From NCBI RefSeq assembly GCF_907164905.1, contig NZ_CAJRAF010000002.1, positions 4,229,964 through 4,293,963 of the forward strand: a stretch of DNA of 64,000 nucleotides. The letters run 5' to 3'. Position numbers and translations under genes: made by a program. Shown here piece after piece: positions 37,210 to 45,602 of this stretch. Every line of letters starts with the position of its first letter. The stretch's first letter is position 1. The stretch comes from Dyadobacter sp. CECT 9275 (GTDB lineage: Bacteria; Bacteroidota; Bacteroidia; Cytophagales; Spirosomataceae). The notes beneath the pieces were generated by a model. It was not told where the DNA came from. It worked only from the letters and a program-made list of their open reading frames with translations, and made no database searches.

Positions 37210-38553
37210 TTAAAGATTATCCGAAATCACCAGCATATCAATTTCGCGTACCTTCTCAGTCAGCGTCAGCCCGTAAGGTTTTAGGGCTCTGTTCAGATCT
37301 GCTACGTCCGAAAGATCTGCATCCAGTATCAGGTCCACAGGATCTGTATAGCCCGTTCCATCCACGACCGGATAAGGAGAATCCTGCATCGAGATCACAT
37401 TCAGCTGCGAGATCAGAAACAGCAGTTTTTTGTTTTGTAGTGTGAACTGACCGTATTCAGCGGACATCAGCGGCCTGCCACCTTTAGAGCTCATGTGGTC
37501 AACCGAATCAGTTCTTGTCAGCACCAGGCACGTCCGGCTTCGCCTTTGCATTTTGGCCTTGTAACGGCTAAAAAACCGAGCAAAATCCTGCTGCATGATC
37601 GCGTAAGCTTCTTTACCCGCTGCGGCCGGCACTTTTACCTCGTAGCAAAAGGCGTTGCCCTGTTTTTTCCAGTCGGTGTATTTTTGACCTGTGAGATCAG
37701 AGCGTAGACGGCCCGGATCGTTTACTTCAAGAATCATCCTGTTTTTGCCCAGATAGCCATTGCCTCCATAGGCAACGCGGAACATTGAGGAAAGCGGCGT
37801 ATTGCGCAGCACGATCCGAAGCTCGGTGCTGTCTTTTAGAATAGAGTATCCAGCGCTCAGAAGGCCCTCGGTGTAATTTGCCAGTATCGAGTGGTAAATT
37901 AATTCTTTGCCATCGCCACCGTTGCCGCCCACCAGAAACGGCTTCTTCACATCGTAGGCAATGCCTTTTTCATCTTTTTTCTGCCGGATATCATCAGCTT
38001 TCCCTTTCAGCACTTTCCCGATCGTAGAAGCATTCATTTCTTCCATGCCGGTGAAGGTCAGCACGACGCCTTCGCTACTAATCCAGACATAATGCGGCAG
38101 GTAAGTATGCGGAAATAGCTGGTGAAGCACGCTGTCTGCCGTCACTTCCGGTAACGCTATACGTCGACCAGTTTTCGCCTGATACTTGCTTAGAAAATTT
38201 TGGACAGTCTTTGCATCCTGGTAGGCTACCGGAAGAATCTGAATTCTGTTCTCAAACTGTTTTTGAAGCGAATCCAGACGCGGAAGCATCGACACGCAAG
38301 CACCGCACCAGCTGGCCCAGAAGTCCAGGATTAACAGCTTGCCTTTAAAATCTGAGATTTTGGCTACCGGAGTTTTATATTGATAAATGTTTCTGATCGT
38401 TACATCGGGGATCTTGTCTCCAACTTGTAATGGTTTGTATTGTGAAATGTCCTGTGCAACAGCTGGTTTCCAGCACCAGAGCAGCAAGTAAAGGAGTGAA
38501 AAATAGAATAGATTGGGCAGTATTCTGCATGGGGAGCAAAAACGTGAGTTCAT
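37210..38553 (-). CDS. TlpA-family thioredoxin-like protein with DUF3738-like C-terminus
   Basis: 447 residues with a signal peptide/anchor (LFYFSLLYLLLW). The TlpA domain contains DFWASWCGACVSMLPRLDSL, with redox cysteines C83 and C86. After a helical linker the C-terminal 150 residues include VDGTGYTDPVDLILDAD and KPYGLTLTEKVREIDMLVIS, the pattern of the TIGR03435/DUF3738 module. It is probably a periplasmic thiol-disulfide exchange protein, first in an operon with a RagA/RagB-like pair. The MauE-like and two-cysteine exported proteins lie just beyond the 3' end of this operon. Confidence 0.88.
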   Translation of the reverse strand: MNSRFCSPCRILPNLFYFSLLYLLLWCWKPAVAQDISQYKPLQVGDKIPDVTIRNIYQYKTPVAKISDFKGKLLILDFWASWCGACVSMLPRLDSLQKQFENRIQILPVAYQDAKTVQNFLSKYQAKTGRRIALPEVTADSVLHQLFPHTYLPHYVWISSEGVVLTFTGMEEMNASTIGKVLKGKADDIRQKKDEKGIAYDVKKPFLVGGNGGDGKELIYHSILANYTEGLLSAGYSILKDSTELRIVLRNTPLSSMFRVAYGGNGYLGKNRMILEVNDPGRLRSDLTGQKYTDWKKQGNAFCYEVKVPAAAGKEAYAIMQQDFARFFSRYKAKMQRRSRTCLVLTRTDSVDHMSSKGGRPLMSAEYGQFTLQNKKLLFLISQLNVISMQDSPYPVVDGTGYTDPVDLILDADLSDVADLNRALKPYGLTLTEKVREIDMLVISDNL

Positions 38554-38669
38554 TGCAACAAGGATTTTATGGAGTGAAAAATGTAATAGAGTCTAGTTCT
38601 GGCGTTGTCACAGACATCGTCAGTTTGGCGAGAAAACTGATCCAACAGAATGTTTTAATGAGAATCTGC

Positions 38670-38677
38670 CAAACATA
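38670..38677 (-). promoter_or_regulatory. Candidate -7 box of the tlpA-susCD operon
   Basis: Reads TATGTTTG on the minus strand, matching TAnnTTTG exactly, 117 nt before the TlpA start. No -33 element was identified. Confidence 0.35.
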
Positions 38678-38877
38678 AGTTATTGAGGTTTTCTAATAAC
38701 CAGCTGAAAAATGAAGTTGGGATAAAAGTTCATAATTTTATTCAAGTTTACAGTTGACCAACCGGCAATGAAGTTCATAACGAATACATTAGCAGGTATA
38801 TAACTAAAAATAAATTAGAAGCTCCATTTCGGGAGATTATATTGAACCGGTAGATAAGGGGAAGCGATACAACAAAA

Positions 38878-38950
38878 TCGTGGACTCCTATCAACCGAGC
38901 TACAAGCTTCTGACGGCTTAACGGAACGGAATTACGACAGGAGCCCACGA
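38878..38950 (-). ncRNA. Candidate structured RNA element upstream of the tlpA operon
   Basis: Arms at 38878-38892 and 38936-38950 form a 15-bp stem on the minus-strand RNA only, because two positions are G-U pairs there but A-C mismatches on the plus strand. The 43-nt interior contains a smaller AAGC/GCTT stem. It lies about 325 nt upstream of the TlpA start codon. It may be a 5' leader or a free small RNA; I cannot assign a family. Confidence 0.3.
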
Positions 38951-39222
38951 CTTCAATTGCACAATATAGCACAATATACAATCATGGGCATTCACCTATC
39001 GTCTCGTCCGCTTAAAAAATTGTCAGAATTTGTAGCCGAGACTCTTAATGAATACTCATTATAAATCAAAAAGAACAAGTAGCAATTTGAAAATGCCGCT
39101 GTTATACGGTCGTTACCTCATCAAATCGATGTTTCAAATATAAACATAATACCTTTATCGTCAAAATAAAAATACCTACTTAAATAGGTTTTTGTAAAAT
39201 TTTCATTTGGCGTATTTTATAT

Positions 39223-39840
39223 ATGTCAAATAATGAAGAAAACACAACTAAGCTAACCACAGATTCAGGCCAAAAATTGTTCCAAGAAAAACTTGGAGCT
39301 TACCTCTCTCGGCTTCGAAAAGCTTCTGGCTACGACAATGCATACGACTTCGCAATAGCGATAAATATTACTGAATCTCAATATGGGGCTTACGAACGCG
39401 GAGAAAGAGATATTCGCCTTAGCACTCTGCGGAAAATACTTCTTGGCAACAACATTAACTTAGAAGATTTGCTATTACCGAATAGCATTGATGGAGATAA
39501 AATAGACTCGGCCTTAATAATCAAAGGAAACGAGAGGAGAATGGAACAAGTAAGAAAACAAGTAGAAATTCAAAATGGTAAAGCTGATAGCATCGCACTC
39601 GGTGAAAACGATATAGATCGTATCATTAAGATTTTAATTTATTGCATAAGACCGCGTAGCAAAAAAGATATTTTGGATAAGCTTATGCTATCCAATACGG
39701 TCAATAATTTTAACCGAGTTGCTGGATTGGTAGAGAAAAATCAGTGGATTGCGAAAACTACTCCAGAAAGTCCAAACAATCCTAAACAACAATATTACAC
39801 CACCGAAAATGGAAAACGTATTTTAAATATGATGAATTAA
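39223..39840 (+). CDS. XRE-family HTH regulator with C-terminal winged-helix domain
   Basis: 205 residues. An XRE helix-turn-helix is at about 25-85 (LGAYLSRLRKASGYDNAYDF, then AIAINITESQYGAYERGERD). The C-terminus (about 138-205) looks like the winged helix of RecG/Fic-type C-termini (RSKKDILDKLMLSNTVNNFN, QQYYTTENGKRIL). It lies at the edge of the mobile region and could control it. The start ATG is 2 nt downstream of a TATAT stretch, so the mRNA would be nearly leaderless. Confidence 0.75.
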   Translation: MSNNEENTTKLTTDSGQKLFQEKLGAYLSRLRKASGYDNAYDFAIAINITESQYGAYERGERDIRLSTLRKILLGNNINLEDLLLPNSIDGDKIDSALIIKGNERRMEQVRKQVEIQNGKADSIALGENDIDRIIKILIYCIRPRSKKDILDKLMLSNTVNNFNRVAGLVEKNQWIAKTTPESPNNPKQQYYTTENGKRILNMMN

Positions 39841-40089
39841 TTATTCTTTCTAATGCGATACACCCTCAGAGTTACTTTCTTCTACTTACGATAGCAATCG
39901 TGAGCAATAAGCCGGCATTTTTTGTTTTTGGAAGAGATCAAATGAATGCTGAACAATTAAGTTGTAAATCACTGCCGGATCCAGTATGCTGGACCTGGAC
40001 GACAAAATCCAGCTTGAAACTTTCCCTACTTTAAAATAGTAACCGACCTTATTCTGAGTTAAGATCAGGATTAAGTTTAAATTACTGCT

Positions 40090-41202
40090 TTATCTTGTCG
40101 AGTTGTGCGTTGCCTTTAGATACTTTTCAAAATGTGAAATAGTAAGTGTAGAGATGGTACGATATACTTCGGGAAGATCACATTTGCCTGACGATCTTAC
40201 AACCGTTGCTAACGAAGAAAAATCCTGATGTCCAGCAGAGTCAATTTTTGTCACCTGCCTTGTCGCATTTATCTTGCTCAAAAAATTATACGTAGAATCC
40301 TTGTTTAAAGTCTTGGGCTCTGGGTTACTCTCTAAACGTAAGTAAGGTACAGACAAGGCAGCCTTCTTGAAAAATGGGGTATTGATAGTCTCCTCAAAAT
40401 CTTGATCCTCTGACCCGGAATAGCCATAATGGTGAACCTCAGAGCCGTCCAATGAAACGATAGCTTTTACTCCGCGAGGTTGCATAGCCCAGAGTGCACC
40501 GGCCAACCCTCCCCAACTATAACCTAGTACCCCTATGTTCGTCGCGTCTATCATGTTATAACGTTTCAATCGATTCAATCGATTCAATATCTGATCAGCG
40601 TCTCTTACTTGTTCCATCAAGTCAGCATTCTTCATAGTCATGTCTCCGGGATAACGACCGATTGAATTAACGGCGGCAACAATGTAGCCCTGACGAGCCA
40701 AAGATTCAAATAGTAGATAATTTTCGTAACCCATCGAGCCGAAACTTGCAAAGTATAAAATCAGTGGGAATTGTTTAGGTATCGGTTTCGCTGCATTAAA
40801 GGTATTGGTTCTATGTTGTAATAAAAGGTTAGGCTGTGAGCAGCCGAACCCATCGCAGAATGACTTAGCAATGGTAATTGGTAAACTGTCAAACTTTTGG
40901 GGAGCACTGTATAAATTTGCCGGGTCTTCGAGTAATTTCAGAAAGTACCCAAATCGTAGTGTGGAATCAGAGCCAACTTGAGAAGTAGGATACGATAGAT
41001 CAATGTCAATCGGTCGAAAATATAAAGGGTCGCTCTGGTCAACGTTTGGTCTGTAAGTTCTGGAACTATCGAAAAAAGATATAACCTGATATCCAACTTG
41101 ATAAGCTTTTGTACCGTCCGTCGATCGTTGGTTGGTATTGTTGTCCGAGCCACATCCTGCCATCATTATGGCGAATAGCAGAAAGAGAAATATTTTCAGC
41201 AT
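40090..41202 (-). CDS. Alpha/beta-hydrolase lipoprotein (dienelactone-hydrolase/PAF-AH-like)
   Basis: 370 residues with lipobox IMMAGC. The catalytic nucleophile elbow is GYSWGG (IGVLGYSWGGLAGALWAMQP), the acid is probably in VSLDGSE, and the His is DSAGHQDFSS. An oxyanion/strand block FPLILYFASFG precedes them. Family members hydrolyse esters; the substrate is unknown. No partner gene is apparent. It lies between the XRE regulator and the mobilisation genes and has its own upstream space. Confidence 0.8.
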   Translation of the reverse strand: MLKIFLFLLFAIMMAGCGSDNNTNQRSTDGTKAYQVGYQVISFFDSSRTYRPNVDQSDPLYFRPIDIDLSYPTSQVGSDSTLRFGYFLKLLEDPANLYSAPQKFDSLPITIAKSFCDGFGCSQPNLLLQHRTNTFNAAKPIPKQFPLILYFASFGSMGYENYLLFESLARQGYIVAAVNSIGRYPGDMTMKNADLMEQVRDADQILNRLNRLKRYNMIDATNIGVLGYSWGGLAGALWAMQPRGVKAIVSLDGSEVHHYGYSGSEDQDFEETINTPFFKKAALSVPYLRLESNPEPKTLNKDSTYNFLSKINATRQVTKIDSAGHQDFSSLATVVRSSGKCDLPEVYRTISTLTISHFEKYLKATHNSTR

Positions 41203-41452
41203 GAGGGTTGTCTAAGTTGGTTACTGGTTAACATTATTGACCGAAGTTATCCGAAATCTTTCCAAGGAATTGTATATTTAACAAACTTTAATGGAAGTCC
41301 GCAGTCCCTCTATTAATAATTTTAATTTTAAAGAAATACGTTGTTGGGTTGGTCACTATTGACGTTTATAACAGTTTGCAGAATAGAATTTATGCATTTA
41401 TATCATTATTATAACGACTTAAAATCAGAACATTGAGGGAGCCTCAGCCGAC

Positions 41453-41482
41453 ACAGGCAGCAGAAAACACTCTGCTGCCTGT
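41453..41482. terminator. Strong hairpin downstream of the relaxase gene
   Basis: Perfect 12-bp arms ACAGGCAGCAGA (41453-41464) and TCTGCTGCCTGT (41471-41482), 6-nt loop, 43 nt after the relaxase stop on the minus strand. No strong T-tract follows, so termination is likely but not certain. Confidence 0.55.
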
Positions 41483-41524
41483 CAAATACTTGTCGCCAGT
41501 TATTTATTTACTCGTTATAAGTCA

Positions 41525-42373
41525 TCAACCAATTCTTAGACCCTGTTTTTTCTCTTTTTTCACATCCTTGCTCAAATCCTGTTTCAGCTCAATCTGCACG
41601 GGTTGCCCTAACCGTTTTTCCAGATTAGCCAGAGAATACTCCCTGCCGATCTGTGATCCCTTGAGTTTCATACCATTTTTGATGTTCATGAAAGCAATCC
41701 CTCTGCCCAGATAGGTTTTGTATCCCTGTTTTTCAAGCTGTGACTTCAGCTCTTCCACACTCTTGACAGCAGGCAGATGCTGATCGATCATTTCTTTTAG
41801 TCGAAGGACCGCTTTGTTAGTTTGTCTGTTTTCCTGTCTGTTCGCATCTGTCAGATGCATTTCTGGCGTGATAGACAAGCCCAGTTCCAACTCTATTCTA
41901 CGACAGAATTTTCCAGTTCGAGCATAATTATTGAAATGATCCGCCGTGTTTTTACCATTATAGTTAATACGATTGGCGACCAAATGGAAATGCGAATGCA
42001 TCGTGTCCGTATGTCTAAATACCAGCATCTGGTTCTCCTCGAACCCGAAGTCTTTCGCAAATTCGGCAGTGATCTGTCTGATCTTATCATCACCCGGATT
42101 CTCACCGGGCGGAAAGCTAAAGGACTGGTGCCATACAAATTTATTGAGCTTTGTATTCTTGTCACGGTTGTCTAAAAATTGCTTGATCAGATTATCAATA
42201 TCAAATCTTCCATCAGGCAGTTTTTGAAGTGCGAGGTGCTGGATGTAAACCAGCTCCCCGCGAACATCGTCCGGCCCAACCATCTTACGCTGCTGTGGTG
42301 TGAGGTGTTTGTCGTAATAGCAATACTCAATGATCCGTTTTGCGTAATTGCCCAGTTTCACTTGCCCGATCAT
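41525..42373 (-). CDS. MobA/VirD2-type relaxase
   Basis: 282 residues. The three-His relaxase motif is RHTDTMHSHFHLVANR (H121, H126, H128, H130). The likely catalytic Tyr is among Y18-Y20 of EYCYYDKHL in the N-terminal motif I region. The C-terminus is basic (LKQDLSKDVKKEKKQGLRIG). Such relaxases nick oriT and lead the strand into a recipient using a helper conjugation system. It overlaps the MobC-like gene by 4 nt. Length is shorter than many Bacteroides relaxases (about 300-400). Confidence 0.9.
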   Translation of the reverse strand: MIGQVKLGNYAKRIIEYCYYDKHLTPQQRKMVGPDDVRGELVYIQHLALQKLPDGRFDIDNLIKQFLDNRDKNTKLNKFVWHQSFSFPPGENPGDDKIRQITAEFAKDFGFEENQMLVFRHTDTMHSHFHLVANRINYNGKNTADHFNNYARTGKFCRRIELELGLSITPEMHLTDANRQENRQTNKAVLRLKEMIDQHLPAVKSVEELKSQLEKQGYKTYLGRGIAFMNIKNGMKLKGSQIGREYSLANLEKRLGQPVQIELKQDLSKDVKKEKKQGLRIG

Positions 42374-43041
42374 AATCTTCTGTTTTTAATAAGCTCCTCG
42401 GCTGCCTGCCTGATCATTTCATGGACTTCCGCCGGCCGGGTGTTTTCTGCTCCTTTCCAAATAGGTAGAAGCTCATCAGGTATTTCGTCTTTCAGATAAT
42501 GCGCTTCGTACTTTTTCAAAAGTTCACCGCTGGCCTGATACAGCTGCTGAGTCTTTTCCAGTACAGTGATTTTATTTTCTGTCTGTGGCAAAACCATATC
42601 CAGATAACTCTGCAACTGAGATGTCCAGTCCTGAATATCAGACAAAGTCTTGCGCACCGTTCTAAGCTCAAAGTCCTCAAATGCAAAGAGCATGATCAGT
42701 TTAGAAAGTAGTCTGACCTGCTGGCTGCTTTGCTGCCACTGGCGTGAAAGTATATCAGCACTTGATGCTTTTAACACCGCTAGTGAGAGAATTCCACTGA
42801 GCTTTTCAAGGATCAAAATCGTTTCAGCCGTCTTAGCAGGAAGCGATTTTTTCTGTGGTCTTTTAATAGGTGTGTCCAGTGCCAGCGTCAAAAAGAATTG
42901 GCTGGCTGAAAGCCCGCTTTTTTCGATCAGCACATTGACGCGCTGCTTTTCATCGGCATTAGCCCATACGGAAAAATGAGACCTTCTGACAACCTTTTCG
43001 TTTTTAGGCGGTCTGCCTTTTTGTTTTTTATTTTCCATCAT
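42370..43041 (-). CDS. MobC-like relaxosome accessory protein
   Basis: 223 residues. The start MMENKKQKGRPPKNEKVVRR is basic and followed by a ribbon-helix-helix-like segment (HFSVWANADEKQRVNVLIEK, SGLSASQFFLTLAL), the design of relaxosome proteins that bind oriT. A coiled helical C-terminal half follows (LLSKLIMLFAFEDFELRTVR). Start at ATG 43041 or the next codon at 43038. The predicted oriT lies immediately upstream. Confidence 0.8.
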   Translation of the reverse strand: MMENKKQKGRPPKNEKVVRRSHFSVWANADEKQRVNVLIEKSGLSASQFFLTLALDTPIKRPQKKSLPAKTAETILILEKLSGILSLAVLKASSADILSRQWQQSSQQVRLLSKLIMLFAFEDFELRTVRKTLSDIQDWTSQLQSYLDMVLPQTENKITVLEKTQQLYQASGELLKKYEAHYLKDEIPDELLPIWKGAENTRPAEVHEMIRQAAEELIKNRRL

Positions 43042-43073
43042 CTTTAAGATTTAAAATGGTCTGTCACAATGAG

Positions 43074-43202
43074 CTATGAGCCCAAAGGCGAATAGCGAGG
43101 GGGTCAAGGGGGCGTAGCCCCTTGCAAGCTCCCGCCGGTCGCCGTTTTTCACGGCGTACCGGCGATAGCTTGTTTTGGCAAAACCAACACCAAGGCTCAT
43201 AG
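43074..43202. other. oriT-like region with nested inverted repeats
   Basis: Outer 9-bp arms CTATGAGCC/GGCTCATAG (43074-43082, 43194-43202). Inside are CAAGGGG/CCCCTTG (43105-43124) and a long imperfect hairpin at 43125-43172 pairing CAAGCT, GCCGGT and GCCGT with ACGGC, ACCGGC and AGCTTG. Position between mobC-like and transmembrane genes, in a relaxase locus, makes an origin of transfer the best explanation. The nick site is not identifiable by eye. Confidence 0.6.
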
Positions 43203-43277
43203 AAGTTTACAAATGGCAGCTTTTGGCAGCCAAAGTTTAAGAAAGTTCACAAAAGTTCACTTGCAGGATTTCAGATT

Positions 43278-43802
43278 TTATTTTACACCCAGAGGCACCA
43301 AAACCCGCTTGTTTTTATGATCGTAGATGTATTCTTTTCCGATCGTGATATCGCCCTTTTTAGGCAGCGGATAAAGAACAAGGCAACTGACGCCGTCTTT
43401 TTCAAGGATCTCTCCGTTCTGCATCAGAGTCACATAATCAGAAACATTTTCGTAGGTATCGAGGATCTCTTTTCTTTCCTGGTAATCCTGACTGCTGCTG
43501 GCATACCAAAAAATCAGGATCGAGGCCACAATACCAGCAACGGCAGCCGGAGCGGTTATACCAAGCCCAAAGAAGAGGGCTTCACGGTCGCTTTTGAAAT
43601 GAATGGACTTGTGACTTCCTCTAATTTGTGCTGCTGCTTTGCTGATCTCCAGAACCGACATTTTTACACTTCTTTCAAACTGCCTGAAATTTTCATGCAT
43701 TTCGTGAAACAGGATAGGCGACCACTTATCCATTAGTCTGCCATATTTCTCCGTATACCTTCCCCGGATACGGTCGATTTCTTCCTTACTGACCTGGTTC
43801 AT
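43278..43802 (-). CDS. Mobilisation-region membrane protein of unknown function
   Basis: 174 residues from the ATG at 43802 (MNQVSKEE), overlapping the ParA-like stop by 17 nt; the longer frame reaching 43955 is an antisense-free but unsupported extension. A helical soluble N-terminus (RIRGRYTEKYGRLMDKWSPI) is followed by one membrane segment (GITAPAAVAGIVASILIFWY) and a soluble C-terminus (YVTLMQNGEILEKDGVSCLV). Conserved next to mobC/parA in Bacteroidota mobilisable elements as far as I recall, but without a known role. Confidence 0.6.
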   Translation of the reverse strand: MNQVSKEEIDRIRGRYTEKYGRLMDKWSPILFHEMHENFRQFERSVKMSVLEISKAAAQIRGSHKSIHFKSDREALFFGLGITAPAAVAGIVASILIFWYASSSQDYQERKEILDTYENVSDYVTLMQNGEILEKDGVSCLVLYPLPKKGDITIGKEYIYDHKNKRVLVPLGVK

Positions 43803-44493
43803 CATTGAAATTATTTTCAAGTTCCGTTTCCAGGCATATCTGTGCTCCAAATGGATATTCATCAAGGCTGTAACCGTTTCTGATTCCATCCAGTATCTGG
43901 TTACCCAGAAGCGTATCGGCATCAAAGTCGCCGAACTGCCGTAGTTCAAGACCAAACCTGGTGCAGTTGTCAGACAGCTCGAGGGCTAGCTTGGGAAACT
44001 GGCTGAAGGTGTTGATGTTCTGCCAGACAATGACCCTGAACCTTCCCTGTGTTACCTGTATCATTTTTTCAAGGTATTCAACACACGCACGGTAAGCACC
44101 ACCACCTGCGATGATGATATGAAAAATAGCTTCATTGCCCAGCCTGTCACACCAGGTTTTAAAATTCAGATCCCTGGAAAGCAGAGAAGGGAACTGTTCG
44201 CTTTCCGGAGCTCCGAAATCCATAAAGATTTCATCAAAGGGAGCATTTACAAGGCTTTCTACGTAGCCGATGAAAATGTCCCGGACGATCATATCGCGTT
44301 TCCCGATCAACGAAAGGGTTTCCATCCTGGAGTCTCCCAGAAATTTTAGTTGACGGGTAGATGTCTTTGTAGAATGATCGACATCGACAAACAGGGAAGA
44401 TCCGTCCCTCTCAGAAAGCGCTTTTAAATAGGTAAAAAGACTTTTGCCTACACCGCCCTTGGCTTGCAGGACATAATGGAATTTGCGTTTCAT
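43786..44493 (-). CDS. ParA/MinD-like ATPase of the mobilisation module
   Basis: 235 residues. Deviant Walker A KGGVGKS (K12-S18) and a SLFVDVDHSTKTSTRQL A'-type box. A motif FMDFGAPES could be Walker B. It lacks a ParB partner in this window, so it probably positions the relaxosome or the element, rather than partitioning a plasmid by a parABS system. It overlaps both neighbours by a few bases (44490-44493 and 43786-43802), i.e. one tight operon. Confidence 0.8.
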   Translation of the reverse strand: MKRKFHYVLQAKGGVGKSLFTYLKALSERDGSSLFVDVDHSTKTSTRQLKFLGDSRMETLSLIGKRDMIVRDIFIGYVESLVNAPFDEIFMDFGAPESEQFPSLLSRDLNFKTWCDRLGNEAIFHIIIAGGGAYRACVEYLEKMIQVTQGRFRVIVWQNINTFSQFPKLALELSDNCTRFGLELRQFGDFDADTLLGNQILDGIRNGYSLDEYPFGAQICLETELENNFNDEPGQ

Positions 44494-44861
44494 TTTTTAG
44501 AGAATTTAGATTGAACAATAATATTTTCCTGTGTACTCATGGTTTCCGGGTCCGAACAAAAACTGGCAAAGCCGTCTTCGGGAGTTTCCGTTCGCGGTTT
44601 AGCTGTGACCGCGGAAACCGGACTTTGAACGATCGGTTTTGCGGTCACTGGCCGTATCGTTTGGTTTTTGAAGTGAAACCGGCAGAATTTGATATCAGCT
44701 GCACGCACCATCTCAGCCTGGCCGAGATCGTTACAGATCATTTCGGCGATGTAACTCGCTGTCAGTTTTGATGTGATCAGATCAAAATAGAGCTCATAAA
44801 GGATCCGTCTTCTTTTCTTATCTCGCCGCTCAAAAAGATTGATCAGTGTTTTCTTGTCCAT
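44490..44861 (-). CDS. Small hypothetical protein in the mobilisation operon
   Basis: 123 residues. A helical N-terminal half (LINLFERRDKKRRRILYELY, TASYIAEMICNDLG) is followed by a low-complexity, Thr/Pro-rich tail. I do not recognise it. It overlaps the next gene's stop and start codons (44490-44493, 44830-44861), which supports expression in this operon. Confidence 0.55.
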   Translation of the reverse strand: MDKKTLINLFERRDKKRRRILYELYFDLITSKLTASYIAEMICNDLGQAEMVRAADIKFCRFHFKNQTIRPVTAKPIVQSPVSAVTAKPRTETPEDGFASFCSDPETMSTQENIIVQSKFSKK

Positions 44862-45189
44862 TGATCTTCTGGTTTGAGCTTCCGTTATCCCGGCCGGTCA
44901 GTGCTATACGGCTTGCACGCAGCGGATGATAAGAAGGCTGGTAATCAATATGCCCGTAATGTGCGAGCTCTTTGATGCAGCTGTGGTAGGTAGCTATTGA
45001 TCGGATTCTGGCAGATCGCATCAATATTCTCCGGCTTATCCGGATCTGATTTTGATTTGCCTTGCCGCAATGATGCGCAATGGCGGCATACAAGCAGATA
45101 TGCACAGCCCGAAGTCTGGGATCATCCCATACTCCTTCTATCAACCCGGCTCCCGCCGGATTGATAAAGTTTTGTTTCGATGCCCGCAT
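44830..45189 (-). CDS. Winged-helix protein of the mobilisation operon
   Basis: 119 residues. The middle part (RISRRILMRSARIRSIATYH, SCIKELAHYGHIDYQP) looks like a winged-helix replication-initiator-like or regulatory fold. Overlaps its downstream neighbour by 32 nt and is 3 nt from the upstream excisionase-like gene. Function not assigned beyond DNA binding. Confidence 0.55.
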   Translation of the reverse strand: MRASKQNFINPAGAGLIEGVWDDPRLRAVHICLYAAIAHHCGKANQNQIRISRRILMRSARIRSIATYHSCIKELAHYGHIDYQPSYHPLRASRIALTGRDNGSSNQKINGQENTDQSF

Positions 45190-45192
45190 GAT

Positions 45193-45468
45193 CTACCGTT
45201 TTTTAGAAGGGTCTTTTGCCAGCATAAGCTCAATATCCTGATACTGGTAGTAAAAAATGCCGCCCACTTTGGTGTAACGCAGATGACCGTTGACCCGCAG
45301 GTTCAGTAGCGTTCCTGGTGATATGTTTAAAAGCGCACGCACCTGGGCGCTTTTTAGCCATTTGCCTTGCGGACCAGGTTTAGCTGCCGTTAGAATGGTT
45401 TTTAATTCGGTAAGAAGTTCAGTTTTAAACTGGTGCAAGTCTTCCCTCGTGATCATCTCTACATGCAT
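45193..45468 (-). CDS. Excisionase/MerR-like HTH protein
   Basis: 91 residues. The C-terminal half GKWLKSAQVRALLNISPGTL, NLRVNGHLRYTKVGGIFYYQ is the helix-turn-helix/wing of the Bacteroidota excisionase-like family (HTH_17). Such proteins start many mobilisable-element operons and often control excision or transfer. It is the first gene of the operon read down to the relaxase. Confidence 0.8.
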   Translation of the reverse strand: MHVEMITREDLHQFKTELLTELKTILTAAKPGPQGKWLKSAQVRALLNISPGTLLNLRVNGHLRYTKVGGIFYYQYQDIELMLAKDPSKKR

Positions 45469-45602
45469 GACTGCTTTTGTTTAATGGTGAAACATAAACC
45501 GTGACAGAAGGCCGGGTACCACGGCCAGATGTCATCAAAAGCAAACATACAAGGTGAGAGGGTCAAAATAATGACCAAAACATTCGGCTGGTCAAAACTA
45601 AT

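Noticed and set aside
38775..38981. 68-residue minus-strand ORF upstream of tlpA
   Set aside because: It covers the structured element, and the product has no family pattern; structure is the better explanation.
43081..43180. Intrinsic terminator for the gene at 43278-43802
   Set aside because: The hairpins are nested and long, lack T-tracts and sit beside relaxase genes; oriT explains them better.
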